Source: Pseudomonas oryzihabitans (GTDB lineage Bacteria; Pseudomonadota; Gammaproteobacteria; Pseudomonadales; Pseudomonadaceae). Taken from it: a stretch of 64,000 nucleotides of DNA. Location of the stretch: contig NZ_CP021645.1 in the NCBI RefSeq assembly GCF_006384975.1, positions 310,001 through 374,000 of the forward strand. The letters are read 5' to 3'. The notes below the pieces were generated by a model that was given only the letters and a program-made list of their open reading frames with translations, searched no databases and was not told the DNA's origin. This document shows, one piece after another, positions 1 to 8,735 of this stretch (its first letter is position 1; every line of letters begins with the position of its first letter). The translations under genes and the position numbers were made by a program.

Positions 1-36
1 GGTAAACTGGTCCTTCCCTAGAGTCCGGAGCGACCC

Positions 37-300
37 ATGTCGACGTCCTTCGCCCAGATGCTGGAAAACATCACCCCCGATATCTACGAGGGCCTCAAGC
101 TGGCCGTGGAAATCGGCAAATGGCCGGATGGCCGCAAGTTGAGCCGCGACCAGGTGGAGCTGTGCCTGCAGGCGGTGATCGCCTACGAGGCCAAACACCT
201 GCCCGAGGACCAGCGGACCGGCTACATGGGTCCGCAGGAGTGCGCCTCCAAGTCGGTGCCCATCGAGAACATCCTGTTCAAGTCCGACGCCATTCACTGA
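37..300 (+). CDS. YeaC-like DUF1315 family protein
   Basis: A small acidic protein of 87 residues that I recognise as the DUF1315/YeaC family by its N-terminal FAQMLENITP segment and its central KWPDG motif. The function of the family is unknown. No signal peptide or membrane segment is visible, so it should be cytosolic. A GGAG ribosome-binding site sits about 8 nt before the ATG. It lies just upstream of a DUF2797 gene and pepN, an order I recall from other pseudomonads. A strong hairpin separates it from the next gene, so it is probably transcribed on its own. Confidence 0.85.
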   Translation: MSTSFAQMLENITPDIYEGLKLAVEIGKWPDGRKLSRDQVELCLQAVIAYEAKHLPEDQRTGYMGPQECASKSVPIENILFKSDAIH

Positions 301-319
301 TCGTCCGCGCGTTGCCCGA

Positions 320-360
320 CGAGGTGCCCTTCGCTCAGCGAAGAGGCACCTCGCGCATTT
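320..360 (+). terminator. Rho-independent terminator after the YeaC-like gene
   Basis: A long hairpin: the 9-bp outer stem 320-328 pairs with 345-353, and the 7-bp inner stem 329-335 pairs with 337-343. A short T run (cgcatttt) follows. It lies 20 nt after the stop codon and before the DUF2797 start, so it probably ends or attenuates the upstream transcript. Confidence 0.7.
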
Positions 361-382
361 TAAAGAATCGAGAAACATCACC

Positions 383-1228
383 GTGATGACCGAACTGGGC
401 CGTGGCGCCCTGCGCAAGATGGCCGTGACCCTGGCCGACCCCGTGAACTACGCCTTCCGTCTCGATGACCGCGAGGTGCCGGTCAATCCGCTGATCGGGC
501 GCCACGTGCGGCTCGAATACCTGGGCGCCATCCATTGCACCCACTGCGGCCGCAAGACCCGCAAGAGCTTCAGCCAGGGCTACTGCTATCCCTGCTTCAC
601 CGCCCTGGCCCAGTGCGACAGCTGCATCGTCAGCCCCGAGAAGTGCCACTACGAACACGGCACCTGCCGCGAGCCGGAGTGGGGCGAGGCCCATTGCATG
701 GTGCCCCACGTGGTCTACCTGGCCAACTCCTCGGGCCTCAAGGTGGGCATCACCCGCGCCACCCAGCTGCCCACTCGCTGGATCGACCAGGGCGCCTACC
801 AGGCGCTGCCGATCCTCAGGGTCGCCACCCGCCAGCAGTCCGGCCTGGTGGAAGACCTGCTGCGCAGCCAGGTGGGCGACCGCACCAACTGGCGCTCCAT
901 GCTCAAGGGGGTGGCCGCACCGGAGGATCTGGTGGCGGTGCGCGAGCGCATATTCGACGCCTGCGCCCAGGGACTCGACGACCTCCAGGGCCGCTTCGGC
1001 CTGCAGGCGATCCAGCCGGTGGTCGACATGGCACCCATCGAGATTCATTATCCGGTCACGGTCTATCCCACCAAGGTGGTCAGCCAGGATCTGGAAAAGA
1101 CCCCCGTAGTGGAAGGCACGCTCTTGGGCATCAAGGGTCAATACCTGATGTTCGACACCGGCGTGATCAACATTCGCAAGTACACGGCCTACCAACTGGC
1201 CGTGTCCGCCTCCGCAGCAGAGATGTAA
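383..1228 (+). CDS. DUF2797 domain protein, Cys-rich
   Basis: 281 residues, matching the DUF2797 family by layout. Cysteines cluster at residues 52, 55, 68, 71, 78, 81, 88, 95 and 105, several as CxxC pairs, suggesting one or two zinc- or iron-binding sites. After them comes a segment beginning VYLANSSGLKVGITR, resembling a GIY-YIG-like fold (inference). The biochemical function is unknown. The frame opens GTG-ATG, so the start is either 383 or 386. The gene ends 11 nt before pepN and is probably co-transcribed with it. Confidence 0.85.
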   Translation: MMTELGRGALRKMAVTLADPVNYAFRLDDREVPVNPLIGRHVRLEYLGAIHCTHCGRKTRKSFSQGYCYPCFTALAQCDSCIVSPEKCHYEHGTCREPEWGEAHCMVPHVVYLANSSGLKVGITRATQLPTRWIDQGAYQALPILRVATRQQSGLVEDLLRSQVGDRTNWRSMLKGVAAPEDLVAVRERIFDACAQGLDDLQGRFGLQAIQPVVDMAPIEIHYPVTVYPTKVVSQDLEKTPVVEGTLLGIKGQYLMFDTGVINIRKYTAYQLAVSASAAEM

Positions 1229-1239
1229 GGACGTAAGCC

Positions 1240-3879
1240 ATGCGCACCGACCAGCCCCAGACCATCTACCTAAAGGACTACCAGGCGCCCGAGTACCTCA
1301 TCGAGGAAACTCGGCTGAGATTCGAGCTGCACGATGACCAGACCCTGGTGCACGCCGAATTGCGCTTGCAGCGCAATCCAGCGCGGGGCACTGGCTTGCC
1401 GCCCCTGGTGCTGCATGGCGAGGAACTGGAACTGCTGGCGGTGGCCCTCGATGACCAGGCCCTGGCGGCCGGCGACTACCAGGTCGAGGCCGGCAGCCTG
1501 ACCGTGCACCCGCAGGGCGACGCCTTCGTGCTCAAGACCTCGGTGCGCATCCATCCGGAAAGCAATACCGCCCTCGAAGGGCTGTACGTGTCCGGCAAGA
1601 TGTTCTGCACCCAGTGCGAGGCCGAGGGCTTCCGCAAGATCACCTACTACCTGGACCGGCCGGACGTGATGAGCGTCTTCACCACCACGGTGGAAGCCGA
1701 CAAGGCCAAGTACCCGATCCTGCTCTCCAACGGCAACCCGGTGGCCAGCGGCGATGCCGAGGGCGGCCGCCACTGGGCCACCTGGGAAGATCCCTTCCCC
1801 AAGCCGGCCTACCTGTTCGCCCTGGTCGCCGGTGACCTCTGGTGCGTGGAAGACAGCTATCGCACCGGCAGCGGCCGCGACGTGGCCCTGCGCATCTACG
1901 TCGAACCGGAAAACATCGGCAAGCTGCAACACGCCATGGACAGCCTGAAGAAGTCCATGCGCTGGGACGAGGAGGTCTACGGCCGCGAATACGATCTGGA
2001 CATCTTCATGATCGTCGCGGTGAACGACTTCAACATGGGCGCCATGGAGAACAAGGGCCTCAACATCTTCAACTCCAGCGCCGTGCTGGCCAGCCCGCGC
2101 ACCGCCACCGACGCCGCCCACCAGCGCGTCGAGGCCATCGTCGCCCACGAATACTTCCATAACTGGTCGGGTAACCGCGTGACCTGCCGCGACTGGTTCC
2201 AGCTGTCGCTCAAGGAAGGCTTCACCGTGTTCCGCGACGCCGGCTTCAGCTCGGACATGAACTCGCCGACGGTCAAGCGTATCGAGGACGTGGCCTTCCT
2301 GCGCACCAACCAGTTCGCCGAGGATGCCGGCCCCATGGCTCACCCGGTGCGCCCGGACCACTTCATCGAGATCTCCAACTTCTACACCCTGACGGTGTAC
2401 GAGAAGGGCGCCGAGGTGGTGCGCATGCTGCACACCCTGCTGGGCCCGGACGGCTTCCGCAAGGGCACCGATCTCTACTTCGAGCGCCATGATGGCCAGG
2501 CGGTCACCTGCGACGACTTCGTCAAGGCCCTGGAAGACGCCAACGGCGCCGACTTCAGCCAGTTCAAGCGCTGGTACAGCCAATCCGGCACCCCGCGCCT
2601 GGCGGTCAGCGACAGCTATGACGCCGCGGCCAAGACCTATAGCCTGACCTTCCGCCAGAGCTGCCCGCCCACGCCGAGCCAGCCGACCAAGGAACCCTTC
2701 GTCATCCCGGTCCAGCTGGGCCTGCTGGATGGCCAGGGGCGCGAGCTGCCGCTGCGCCTGGCAGGCGAGGGCGCGGCCCAGGGCACCGACCGGGTCCTGT
2801 CGGTCACCCAGGCCGAGCAGACCTTTACCTTCGTCGACGTGCCCGAGCGGCCGCTGCCCTCGCTGCTGCGCGGCTTCTCCGCACCGGTCAAGCTCAGCTT
2901 CCCCTACAGCCGCGAGCAGCTGACCTTCCTCATGCAGCACGACAGCGACGGCTTCAACCGCTGGGATGCCGGTCAGCAACTGGCCGTGCAGGTGCTGCAG
3001 GACAGGCTCGCCGGCCAGCCGCTGGATACCCGCCTGGTGGAAGCCCTACGCACCGTCGCCGCGGACGAGTCCCTCGATCCGGCCATGGTTGCCGAGATGC
3101 TCTCGCTGCCGGCCGAGGCCTATCTGGTGGAACTGGCCGAACAGGCCGATCCGAGTGCCATCCACGGCGCCCGCCGCCAGGCGCGCCGTGCCATCGCCGA
3201 GGCCCTGCGTGACGTGCTCTGGCAGCGCTATCGCCGTGCCCGCGAGGAGTCCCGCGCCACGCCTTACCAGGCCAGCGCCGACCATATCGCCCGCCGCAGC
3301 CTGCAGAATGCCGCGCTCGGCTATCTGATGCTGTCGGAAGAACCGGAGGCCCGGGACGCCGCCCTGGAGCAATTCGATAACGCCGACAACATGACCGAGC
3401 GCCTGGCCGCCCTGAGCGCCCTGGTCAACTCCGGCTTCGAACAGGAGAAGGCCGACGTCCTGGCGCGCTTCTTCGAAGAGTTCAAGGCCGATCCGCTGGT
3501 CATGGACACCTGGCTCAGCGTCCAGGCGTCCAGCCCGCTACCCGGCGGCCTCGCGCGGGTTCAGGCGCTGATGGAAAATCCGGTCTTCACCCTGAAGAAC
3601 CCCAACAAGGTACGGGCCCTGATCGGCGCCTTCGCCAACGCCAACCTCGTCAACTTCCATGCCGAGGACGGCAGCGGCTATCGCTTCCTGGCCGACCAGA
3701 TCATCACCCTCAACCGCCTCAATCCGCAGATCGCCTCGCGCCTGCTCACGCCCCTGACGCGCTGGAAGAAGTACACGCCGGAGCGTCAGGCGCTGATGCG
3801 GGCCGAGCTGGAGCGCATCCTGGCCAGTGGCGAACTGTCCAGCGATGTCTATGAGGTGGTGAGCAAGAGCCTGGCGTAA
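1240..3879 (+). CDS. pepN: aminopeptidase N (M1 family)
   Basis: A zinc aminopeptidase of 879 residues, full length for the bacterial PepN group, that removes N-terminal residues from peptides in the cytosol. The substrate-binding GAMEN motif is at residues 267-271. The zinc site HEYFH is at 303-307 with the third ligand Glu326 in a LKEG context. The C-terminal helical domain is complete. An AAGGA ribosome-binding site precedes the ATG. It follows the DUF2797 gene closely and is followed by a long hairpin, so the two probably form a short operon. Confidence 0.97.
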   Translation: MRTDQPQTIYLKDYQAPEYLIEETRLRFELHDDQTLVHAELRLQRNPARGTGLPPLVLHGEELELLAVALDDQALAAGDYQVEAGSLTVHPQGDAFVLKTSVRIHPESNTALEGLYVSGKMFCTQCEAEGFRKITYYLDRPDVMSVFTTTVEADKAKYPILLSNGNPVASGDAEGGRHWATWEDPFPKPAYLFALVAGDLWCVEDSYRTGSGRDVALRIYVEPENIGKLQHAMDSLKKSMRWDEEVYGREYDLDIFMIVAVNDFNMGAMENKGLNIFNSSAVLASPRTATDAAHQRVEAIVAHEYFHNWSGNRVTCRDWFQLSLKEGFTVFRDAGFSSDMNSPTVKRIEDVAFLRTNQFAEDAGPMAHPVRPDHFIEISNFYTLTVYEKGAEVVRMLHTLLGPDGFRKGTDLYFERHDGQAVTCDDFVKALEDANGADFSQFKRWYSQSGTPRLAVSDSYDAAAKTYSLTFRQSCPPTPSQPTKEPFVIPVQLGLLDGQGRELPLRLAGEGAAQGTDRVLSVTQAEQTFTFVDVPERPLPSLLRGFSAPVKLSFPYSREQLTFLMQHDSDGFNRWDAGQQLAVQVLQDRLAGQPLDTRLVEALRTVAADESLDPAMVAEMLSLPAEAYLVELAEQADPSAIHGARRQARRAIAEALRDVLWQRYRRAREESRATPYQASADHIARRSLQNAALGYLMLSEEPEARDAALEQFDNADNMTERLAALSALVNSGFEQEKADVLARFFEEFKADPLVMDTWLSVQASSPLPGGLARVQALMENPVFTLKNPNKVRALIGAFANANLVNFHAEDGSGYRFLADQIITLNRLNPQIASRLLTPLTRWKKYTPERQALMRAELERILASGELSSDVYEVVSKSLA

Positions 3880-3892
3880 TACGCCCCGATCG

Positions 3893-3926
3893 AGCGTTGG
3901 TCTGCGGCGAGCCGCAGACCAACGCT
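3893..3926 (+). terminator. hairpin terminator after pepN
   Basis: A perfect 16-nt inverted repeat (3893-3908 with 3911-3926) begins 13 nt after the pepN stop. The loop is very tight and no clear T run follows. It may be a terminator or only an mRNA-stabilising 3' hairpin. Confidence 0.5.
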
Positions 3927-4303
3927 TCAGCTGCGCTATCTCCCTCTTGCATTTTCCTGCTGCCTTCTTCGGTACCCATCACCGCCCCGTACGCTAGCGA
4001 GCGGCTGTGGCGGGTCGCCCGCAGCCGCTGTCGCGCCGGGTTGACGCCGTCCCGCCCAGCGCCCTCCGCTGAAAAAGCCCTCGTTCACGCTCAGCACAGG
4101 CGAATCGTCCCCGCAAATCCGCCGCTTGGCTGCTGGAGATGATCTAAGGTGATGAATTGTATTCAAATCACTTTCTTTCGGGCTGAGCGTCCGGCGTGGA
4201 TCCTATCCCGCTGAAAGGTGCCGGCCAGCCACTGGGGCAAGGTCTTGAGATTGAGTTCAAGACCCACCAGTCGGCGTTCCCGGTGTAGCGAACGGAGCAG
4301 CAG
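3927..4303. other. intergenic stretch without a convincing gene
   Basis: A gap of about 380 bp. Short open frames exist on both strands but show no family resemblance or ribosome-binding site. A hairpin at 4000-4029 (AGCGGCTG pairing with CAGCCGCT around GGCG/CGCC) is the only clear structure. The last 100 bases are less GC-rich and probably hold the promoter of the next gene. Confidence 0.5.
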
Positions 4304-4861
4304 ATGGATCATGCACGGCTGATGGATTGGGGATTCTTCCTGATTACCCTGTGCAACATATTGCTGATCGCCCTGGTCGTGTTTCTCCTCTGGCAGCGCT
4401 ATTTCCCCAGCGACGCCGCGCCCAAGGTCGAACACGATAGCGAAGGCCCGGCCCCTGCCGTCCCGGAGGTAGTTGACAGCGCGCCTGCCGATGTCCAGCA
4501 GGAGCCACCACCCAGCCGTCCTGCTGCGAAACGGAACCTCGACCTCTTCGACGAAGGTCCAGAAGAGGTTTACGACGAAAACTATCCCGCCTGGAAGAAG
4601 AGCGACGATCCCTATGTCGTGGAGTTGCTGTCGCATCGCGAAGCCTTGGAGCTCAAGGTCGACAATATGGTCGCGAAGCTCGCTCGCGCCCATAAGGTGG
4701 TAACCGGGCTGCGTGCCCAGAATCGCGAGCTGCGCGCCTCCGAAGCCCACGCCCAGCGTCTGCAGGAAGAATTGACTCGGACCCAGACCACCCTGAGCCA
4801 GATCCGTCAGGAGCGTGATGCCTTGATGGCGGAGGTCCAGCTCGTTCGCAAACCGGACTGA
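4304..4861 (+). CDS. single-pass membrane protein with C-terminal coiled coil (paralogue A)
   Basis: 185 residues of unknown function. An N-terminal membrane anchor (about 8-31, ending LLWQRYFP) is followed by a Pro/Ala/Glu-rich linker (about 35-85) and a heptad-like coiled coil (about 105-180). It is clearly paralogous to the protein at 6121-6963. Both share the anchor pattern WGF-L-T--N-LLIAL---LLWQR, a YP-WKK box before the coil, and a KL-RAHK-V---L--QNRE block inside it. With its paralogue it flanks a response regulator in the same direction. The topology suggests an inner-membrane protein with the coil in the cytoplasm (inference). No enzymatic motif is seen. Confidence 0.8.
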   Translation: MDHARLMDWGFFLITLCNILLIALVVFLLWQRYFPSDAAPKVEHDSEGPAPAVPEVVDSAPADVQQEPPPSRPAAKRNLDLFDEGPEEVYDENYPAWKKSDDPYVVELLSHREALELKVDNMVAKLARAHKVVTGLRAQNRELRASEAHAQRLQEELTRTQTTLSQIRQERDALMAEVQLVRKPD

Positions 4862-5212
4862 ATTGCGCAAGGTCCAAACGGCGCCGTAGTGTAGGCGCCC
4901 GGCACGGGAGCATGCTCTGTTCCCGTCGGGGCATTGGCACCCCAGGTGCGTACGTTGGTCCTGGAGGGCTTGATCTCGCGGATCGAAGCGGATAGCAGGT
5001 GAAAAGCGTCGAGTTAGAGCTGCTGGGACTGTTCTGTACCGTGTTGGAGCTGCCGTTTTTGCTGATTGAAGATAGAGTTCCGCCAACCGATGACCTGATA
5101 TCGCCAAAAGGCAGCCTTCTGGCGACTAGTGGCTAAGTGCCGTCGGCTCAAGTTGGCTTCCGTGGCGTATGCTCGCCGCGGGGATAACGGGTTCTCAAAG
5201 CAAGGAAGGGTC
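4862..5212. other. intergenic region upstream of the response regulator
   Basis: About 350 bp with no gene that I can support. The composition is slightly less GC-rich than the flanks. It holds an imperfect palindrome at 5101-5125, listed separately, and the ribosome-binding site AAGGAAGGG just before the start at 5213. Confidence 0.5.
5101..5125. repeat. 25-bp imperfect palindrome, possible operator
   Basis: Two 12-bp arms (5101-5112 and 5114-5125) around a single central base are complementary except at one position. It lies about 90 bp before the response-regulator start, where a regulator-binding site or an RNA hairpin could act. There is no T run, so it is not a simple terminator. Confidence 0.35.
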
Positions 5213-6115
5213 ATGAAGTTCCTCGTGGTAGACGATAGCAAGGCGGTGCAGACCATCATCAAGCGCATCCTCGCGAATACCGGCTACAAGGATGCCGAGC
5301 TACGTTTGGCTTCTACGGGAGAAGAAGCCCTGACATTGTTGCAAACCTGGACGCCCAACCTGGTGCTGACTGACTGGCATATGCCTGGCATGACGGGCCT
5401 TGAATTGCTCCAGGCGATTCGCCAAAGCTTCGGTACCGATATCCACGTTGGCTTCGTCACTACCGAATCCTCGGCGCGCCATGTCGAGGAGGCTTATCGC
5501 AATGGTGCTTCTTTCGTCGTCACCAAGCCCTTCGCCCAGGAAACCCTGCAGCAGGCGGTGCTCACGGTGCTGCAGGACGGCGCCAGTGCCGAGAAGGCCA
5601 TCGAATCTTCGGGACGGGAAAGCCTGTCGGTACCGGTACGCTTCAATCCCGATCCGCAGGTCATCAACAAGCTCCTGGGGCTGTCGTCGATCGTCTGTCA
5701 TATCGAGCCCATGGCGCCCATTCCCGTGGACCGCCTCAGCTTGCCTTACCTGATCGGTATCTACAGTCATCCGCAGAGCAAGGCGTTGGAAGCGGTGTGT
5801 CTGCTGGATCTCAATGCGGCCTGTATCCTGGGTGGATCGCTCGCCGGATTTTCGCCTGCGGTCATTCATTCCGCTATCGCCAGTGCCACCTTGAGTCGGG
5901 AGATCTATGAAAATGCCGCGGCCTTCCTGGCTGATCTCAGTGGGATGATTTCCGCAGGCAAGGGCGGCACGCCGCTGGTACTCAGTACCAGCCATCTGGT
6001 CCAGAAGCCCTTCGAGAAGCTCTACAGTCTCTGGCGACAGAACAACGGGCGCGCCGATTTCAGCCTGTCCTTCCCGGGACTGGGTGACGGCTTCATTGCC
6101 TTGCTGTTGAGCTAA
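5213..6115 (+). CDS. response regulator with CheX/CheC-like C-terminal domain
   Basis: 300 residues from the ATG at 5213, which follows AAGGAAGGG. The open frame extends upstream but without a good start. Residues 1-125 are a receiver domain: acidic pair Asp7/Asp8, phospho-acceptor Asp54 in LTDWHMPGMTG, Thr83/Thr84, and Lys105 in the TKPF motif. The C-terminal 160 residues contain no DNA-binding helix-turn-helix, EAL, GGDEF or HD-GYP signature. Their pattern EIYENAAAFLADLSGMI loosely recalls the CheC/CheX phosphatase fold (weak inference). It therefore probably acts through protein contact rather than transcription. It sits 5 nt before membrane/coiled-coil paralogue B and downstream of paralogue A, suggesting one signalling unit. 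Confidence 0.85.
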   Translation: MKFLVVDDSKAVQTIIKRILANTGYKDAELRLASTGEEALTLLQTWTPNLVLTDWHMPGMTGLELLQAIRQSFGTDIHVGFVTTESSARHVEEAYRNGASFVVTKPFAQETLQQAVLTVLQDGASAEKAIESSGRESLSVPVRFNPDPQVINKLLGLSSIVCHIEPMAPIPVDRLSLPYLIGIYSHPQSKALEAVCLLDLNAACILGGSLAGFSPAVIHSAIASATLSREIYENAAAFLADLSGMISAGKGGTPLVLSTSHLVQKPFEKLYSLWRQNNGRADFSLSFPGLGDGFIALLLS

Positions 6116-6120
6116 ACGCC

Positions 6121-6963
6121 ATGGCCGACTCGCGCTTCGTCGAGTGGGGTTTTCTGCTGGTTACCGCGTCCAACGTCCTGCTGATCGCGTTGGTCTTGAG
6201 TTTGCTCTGGCAGCGGCTTTTTCCACGTGCTGCCCAGGTTGTGGTCGCGGAGGCCAGTGAGGCCAACACAGTGCCCGCGTCCGATGCGCCGGCCCAGGTA
6301 GCCGCAGGATTGATCGAGAATGTCCAACGACAGAATGTCGGGCCCTTGGGACAGGCCATGACGGATAGTCTCGATCTGGTCGGCCGTCTCGACGAGGTCG
6401 ATGGCGCCGCCTATCCCGACTGGAAGAAGACCAACCAACCGCATATCGACGACCTGCTCTCCAATCGCCAAGAGTTCGAATTCAAGTTGGAAGATCTCAA
6501 GGCCAAATTGGATCGAGCGCACAAGCTGGTGACCAACCTGCATAGCCAGAATCGCGAGATGCGGGGTGCCGAAACTCAGCTGCACCGCATGACCCTGAAG
6601 CACGACCGCCTGCAGGATCAACTGGCCGAGACGCGCCGCGAGCGCGATGGACTCAAAGCGACCGTGGAGCAGCTCGGTATCGAGTTGGCACAGTTGCGGC
6701 GGCGGCACGAGGTTCCGGCGGCGGTAGCGGCGCCCGCGGTGGACGAGGAGGTCAAGCACGAGCTGGAAACCCTGCGCGAAAGCCTGGAAGAAGAGCGCGC
6801 CAAGCTGTCGCGTACCCTGGTGGAAAAGCAGTTCATCGAGCAGGTGTACATCGATACCGATGCCGTCACCGACGACTACCAGGCCTTGCAGCGCGAACAC
6901 GCCGCGCTGCGGGAGCAAGTGCAGCTCCTGCAGGCCCGGTTGGAGGCGGGTCAGTCGGCGTAG
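6121..6963 (+). CDS. single-pass membrane protein with long coiled coil (paralogue B)
   Basis: 280 residues of unknown function. A membrane anchor (about 8-32) is followed by a variable linker, the YPDWKK box (about 99) and a long coiled coil (about 115-275) with a short Ala/Pro break near residue 200. It is paralogous to the protein at 4304-4861 but has about 95 more residues, all in the coil. It starts 5 nt after the response-regulator stop, so it is almost certainly co-transcribed and probably its partner (inference). Its last 13 bases overlap the 3' end of the convergent serine-hydrolase gene. Confidence 0.8.
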   Translation: MADSRFVEWGFLLVTASNVLLIALVLSLLWQRLFPRAAQVVVAEASEANTVPASDAPAQVAAGLIENVQRQNVGPLGQAMTDSLDLVGRLDEVDGAAYPDWKKTNQPHIDDLLSNRQEFEFKLEDLKAKLDRAHKLVTNLHSQNREMRGAETQLHRMTLKHDRLQDQLAETRRERDGLKATVEQLGIELAQLRRRHEVPAAVAAPAVDEEVKHELETLRESLEEERAKLSRTLVEKQFIEQVYIDTDAVTDDYQALQREHAALREQVQLLQARLEAGQSA

Positions 6964-8141
6964 ACGGCATCACGTATGGCGTCGGGGAAGGGGCCGGCCA
7001 TACCGGCGATGGCCGTATTGGTCAGGATCACCACGCTCAGCTCGCGGGCGGGATCGATGAACCAGGCGTTGCCGTAGACGCCACCCCACCGCAAGGTGCC
7101 TGGCGTCTGCGGAGTCTTCGCCAGCTGCGCATCGCGCAGCACGGCGGCGCCGAGGCTGAAGCCCCAACCCGGCGCATCGTCGCGTTGCAGCCCGGGGATC
7201 TGGTCTTCCACGAACAGCCGCTGGCTGGCCGGCGACAGCAGCAGGCCCTGCCGCACGCCCTCCAGAAAAATCAGATAGTCCCCCGCGCTGCCTTGCATGC
7301 CGCCGCCACCGGAAGGAAAGGCGTCCGCCGAGAAGGCCCGTGCCGGCGAATAGAGGATGCCACCCGTCGGCATGGGCAGCAGATAGGGTTCGCTCATGGG
7401 CTCGGGACGGGGATGGCCGTCGCGATAGGCGGTGGCGAGACGCCCGGGATCGGTCACCTGGAAAAAAAGGTCGTGCAACCCGAGCGGCGCTGCCACCTCG
7501 CGGCTCACTACCTCGGGCAGCGGCAGGCCGGTAGCCGCCTGCAGGACGCCGCCCAGCACATCCAGCCCGAGGGAATAGCGCCAGGCACTGCCCGGTGGGA
7601 AGTCCAGCGGGACCCCGGCCAGGCGGCGCAGATTTTCATCCAGGGTCAGGGTAGCGCCGTCGAGTCCGTCGGACACCCCGGCGCGATGGTAGGGGCCGTC
7701 CGCCTCTTCGCTGAAGCCGTAATGCAGACCGGAGGTGTGGCTCAGCAATTGCGCCAAGGTCGGCACTGCCGGAGTGCCATCGGCCAGTCGCGTGGTGAAG
7801 TAGGGCAGGTAACGGCTGACCGGGGCGTGCAGGTCCAGACGGCCCTGATCGGCGAGCCGCAACGCGGTGACGGCCACCAGGGGTTTGGTCAGGGAGGCGA
7901 AGCGGAACAACTGGTCCTCTCGCATCGTGCGTCCCGCTTCCCGATCGGCGAAACCCGCCGCTCGGTGATACACCAGTCGTCCCTGGCGAGCGACCATGAC
8001 CACGGTACCGACGATGCGTTGTTGGGCGATGGCGCGCTCCAGGATCGGGTCCAGGCGGGCGGCCAGTTCGGTGTCCTCGGCCTGGGCGAGGGGGGCGCCC
8101 AGGCCGAGGCCGAGCGCACTGGCGAGCAGTAGGGAAGACAT
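6951..8141 (-). CDS. serine hydrolase, class C beta-lactamase/esterase family
   Basis: 396 residues. I chose the start at 8141 because it gives a signal peptide (residues 1-21, cleavage after LAQA) and has an AAGGAG site 9 nt upstream; the frame runs on to 8435 without these. The catalytic SxxK is SLTK at residues 83-86, and a tyrosine motif occurs in WRYSLGL. A C-terminal WGGVYGN segment occupies the usual third-motif region. The family includes AmpC-like enzymes, DD-peptidases and esterases (EstB type), and the substrate cannot be told from sequence. It is probably periplasmic. It is divergent from def across 54 bp and convergent with the coiled-coil gene. Confidence 0.9.
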   Translation of the reverse strand: MSSLLLASALGLGLGAPLAQAEDTELAARLDPILERAIAQQRIVGTVVMVARQGRLVYHRAAGFADREAGRTMREDQLFRFASLTKPLVAVTALRLADQGRLDLHAPVSRYLPYFTTRLADGTPAVPTLAQLLSHTSGLHYGFSEEADGPYHRAGVSDGLDGATLTLDENLRRLAGVPLDFPPGSAWRYSLGLDVLGGVLQAATGLPLPEVVSREVAAPLGLHDLFFQVTDPGRLATAYRDGHPRPEPMSEPYLLPMPTGGILYSPARAFSADAFPSGGGGMQGSAGDYLIFLEGVRQGLLLSPASQRLFVEDQIPGLQRDDAPGWGFSLGAAVLRDAQLAKTPQTPGTLRWGGVYGNAWFIDPARELSVVILTNTAIAGMAGPFPDAIRDAVYAD

Positions 8142-8195
8142 CTGGTTTAAGCTCCTTGCCGATACCGGCAGACCAGCCAAAGGAGGAATCCTCGC

Positions 8196-8735
8196 ATGAT
8201 TCGCGACATTTTGAAGATGGGTGATCCACGCCTGCTGCGCGTAGCGCCGCCGGTTGCGGCCGAACGCCTGGGCTCGCCTGAGCTGCAGGCGCTGATCCAG
8301 GACATGTTCGAGACCATGGCCGCCGCCTCTGGCGTGGGCCTCGCCGCGCCGCAGATCGGCGAAGACCTGCAGCTCATGGTGTTCGGCTTCGAGCGCAATG
8401 CGCGCTATCCGCACGCGGCACCCGTGCCTCTGCAAGTCCTGATCAATCCGCGCATCGAGGTGCTGGACGCCACCGAGGAGCTGGGCTGGGAGGGTTGCCT
8501 GTCCATTCCCGGGCTACGCGGCGAGGTGCCCCGCGCGCGGCGCATCCGTTACCTGGGTGTGGATGGTGAGGGGCGACCGGTGGACCAGGAGGCCGAAGGC
8601 TTCCATGCGCGGGTGGTGCTGCACGAATACGATCACCTGATCGGTCGTCTCTATCCGTCGCGCATCCAGGATTTCGCCCGCTTCGGCTTCAGCGAGGTGC
8701 TGTTTCCCGAGTTGGAGCCCAAGGCGCAGCGCTAG
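8196..8735 (+). CDS. def: peptide deformylase
   Basis: 179 residues. It removes the N-formyl group from nascent proteins at the ribosome. All three family motifs are intact: GVGLAAPQ at 46-53, EGCLS at 99-103 with metal ligand Cys101, and HEYDH at 143-147. The sequence is not next to fmt, so this is probably a second deformylase rather than the housekeeping copy (inference; pseudomonads often carry several). A strong AAGGAGG site precedes the ATG. Its stop codon overlaps that of the convergent DsbA-like gene within one CTAG. Confidence 0.95.
   Translation: MIRDILKMGDPRLLRVAPPVAAERLGSPELQALIQDMFETMAAASGVGLAAPQIGEDLQLMVFGFERNARYPHAAPVPLQVLINPRIEVLDATEELGWEGCLSIPGLRGEVPRARRIRYLGVDGEGRPVDQEAEGFHARVVLHEYDHLIGRLYPSRIQDFARFGFSEVLFPELEPKAQR

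Noticed and set aside
1270..2979. 569-codon open frame on the minus strand inside pepN
   Set aside because: It is antisense to a certain gene, has skewed His/Gly/Val composition typical of shadow frames in GC-rich DNA, and no ribosome-binding site.
3897..4142. 81-residue frame after pepN
   Set aside because: It begins inside the terminator hairpin, has no ribosome-binding site and no recognisable family.
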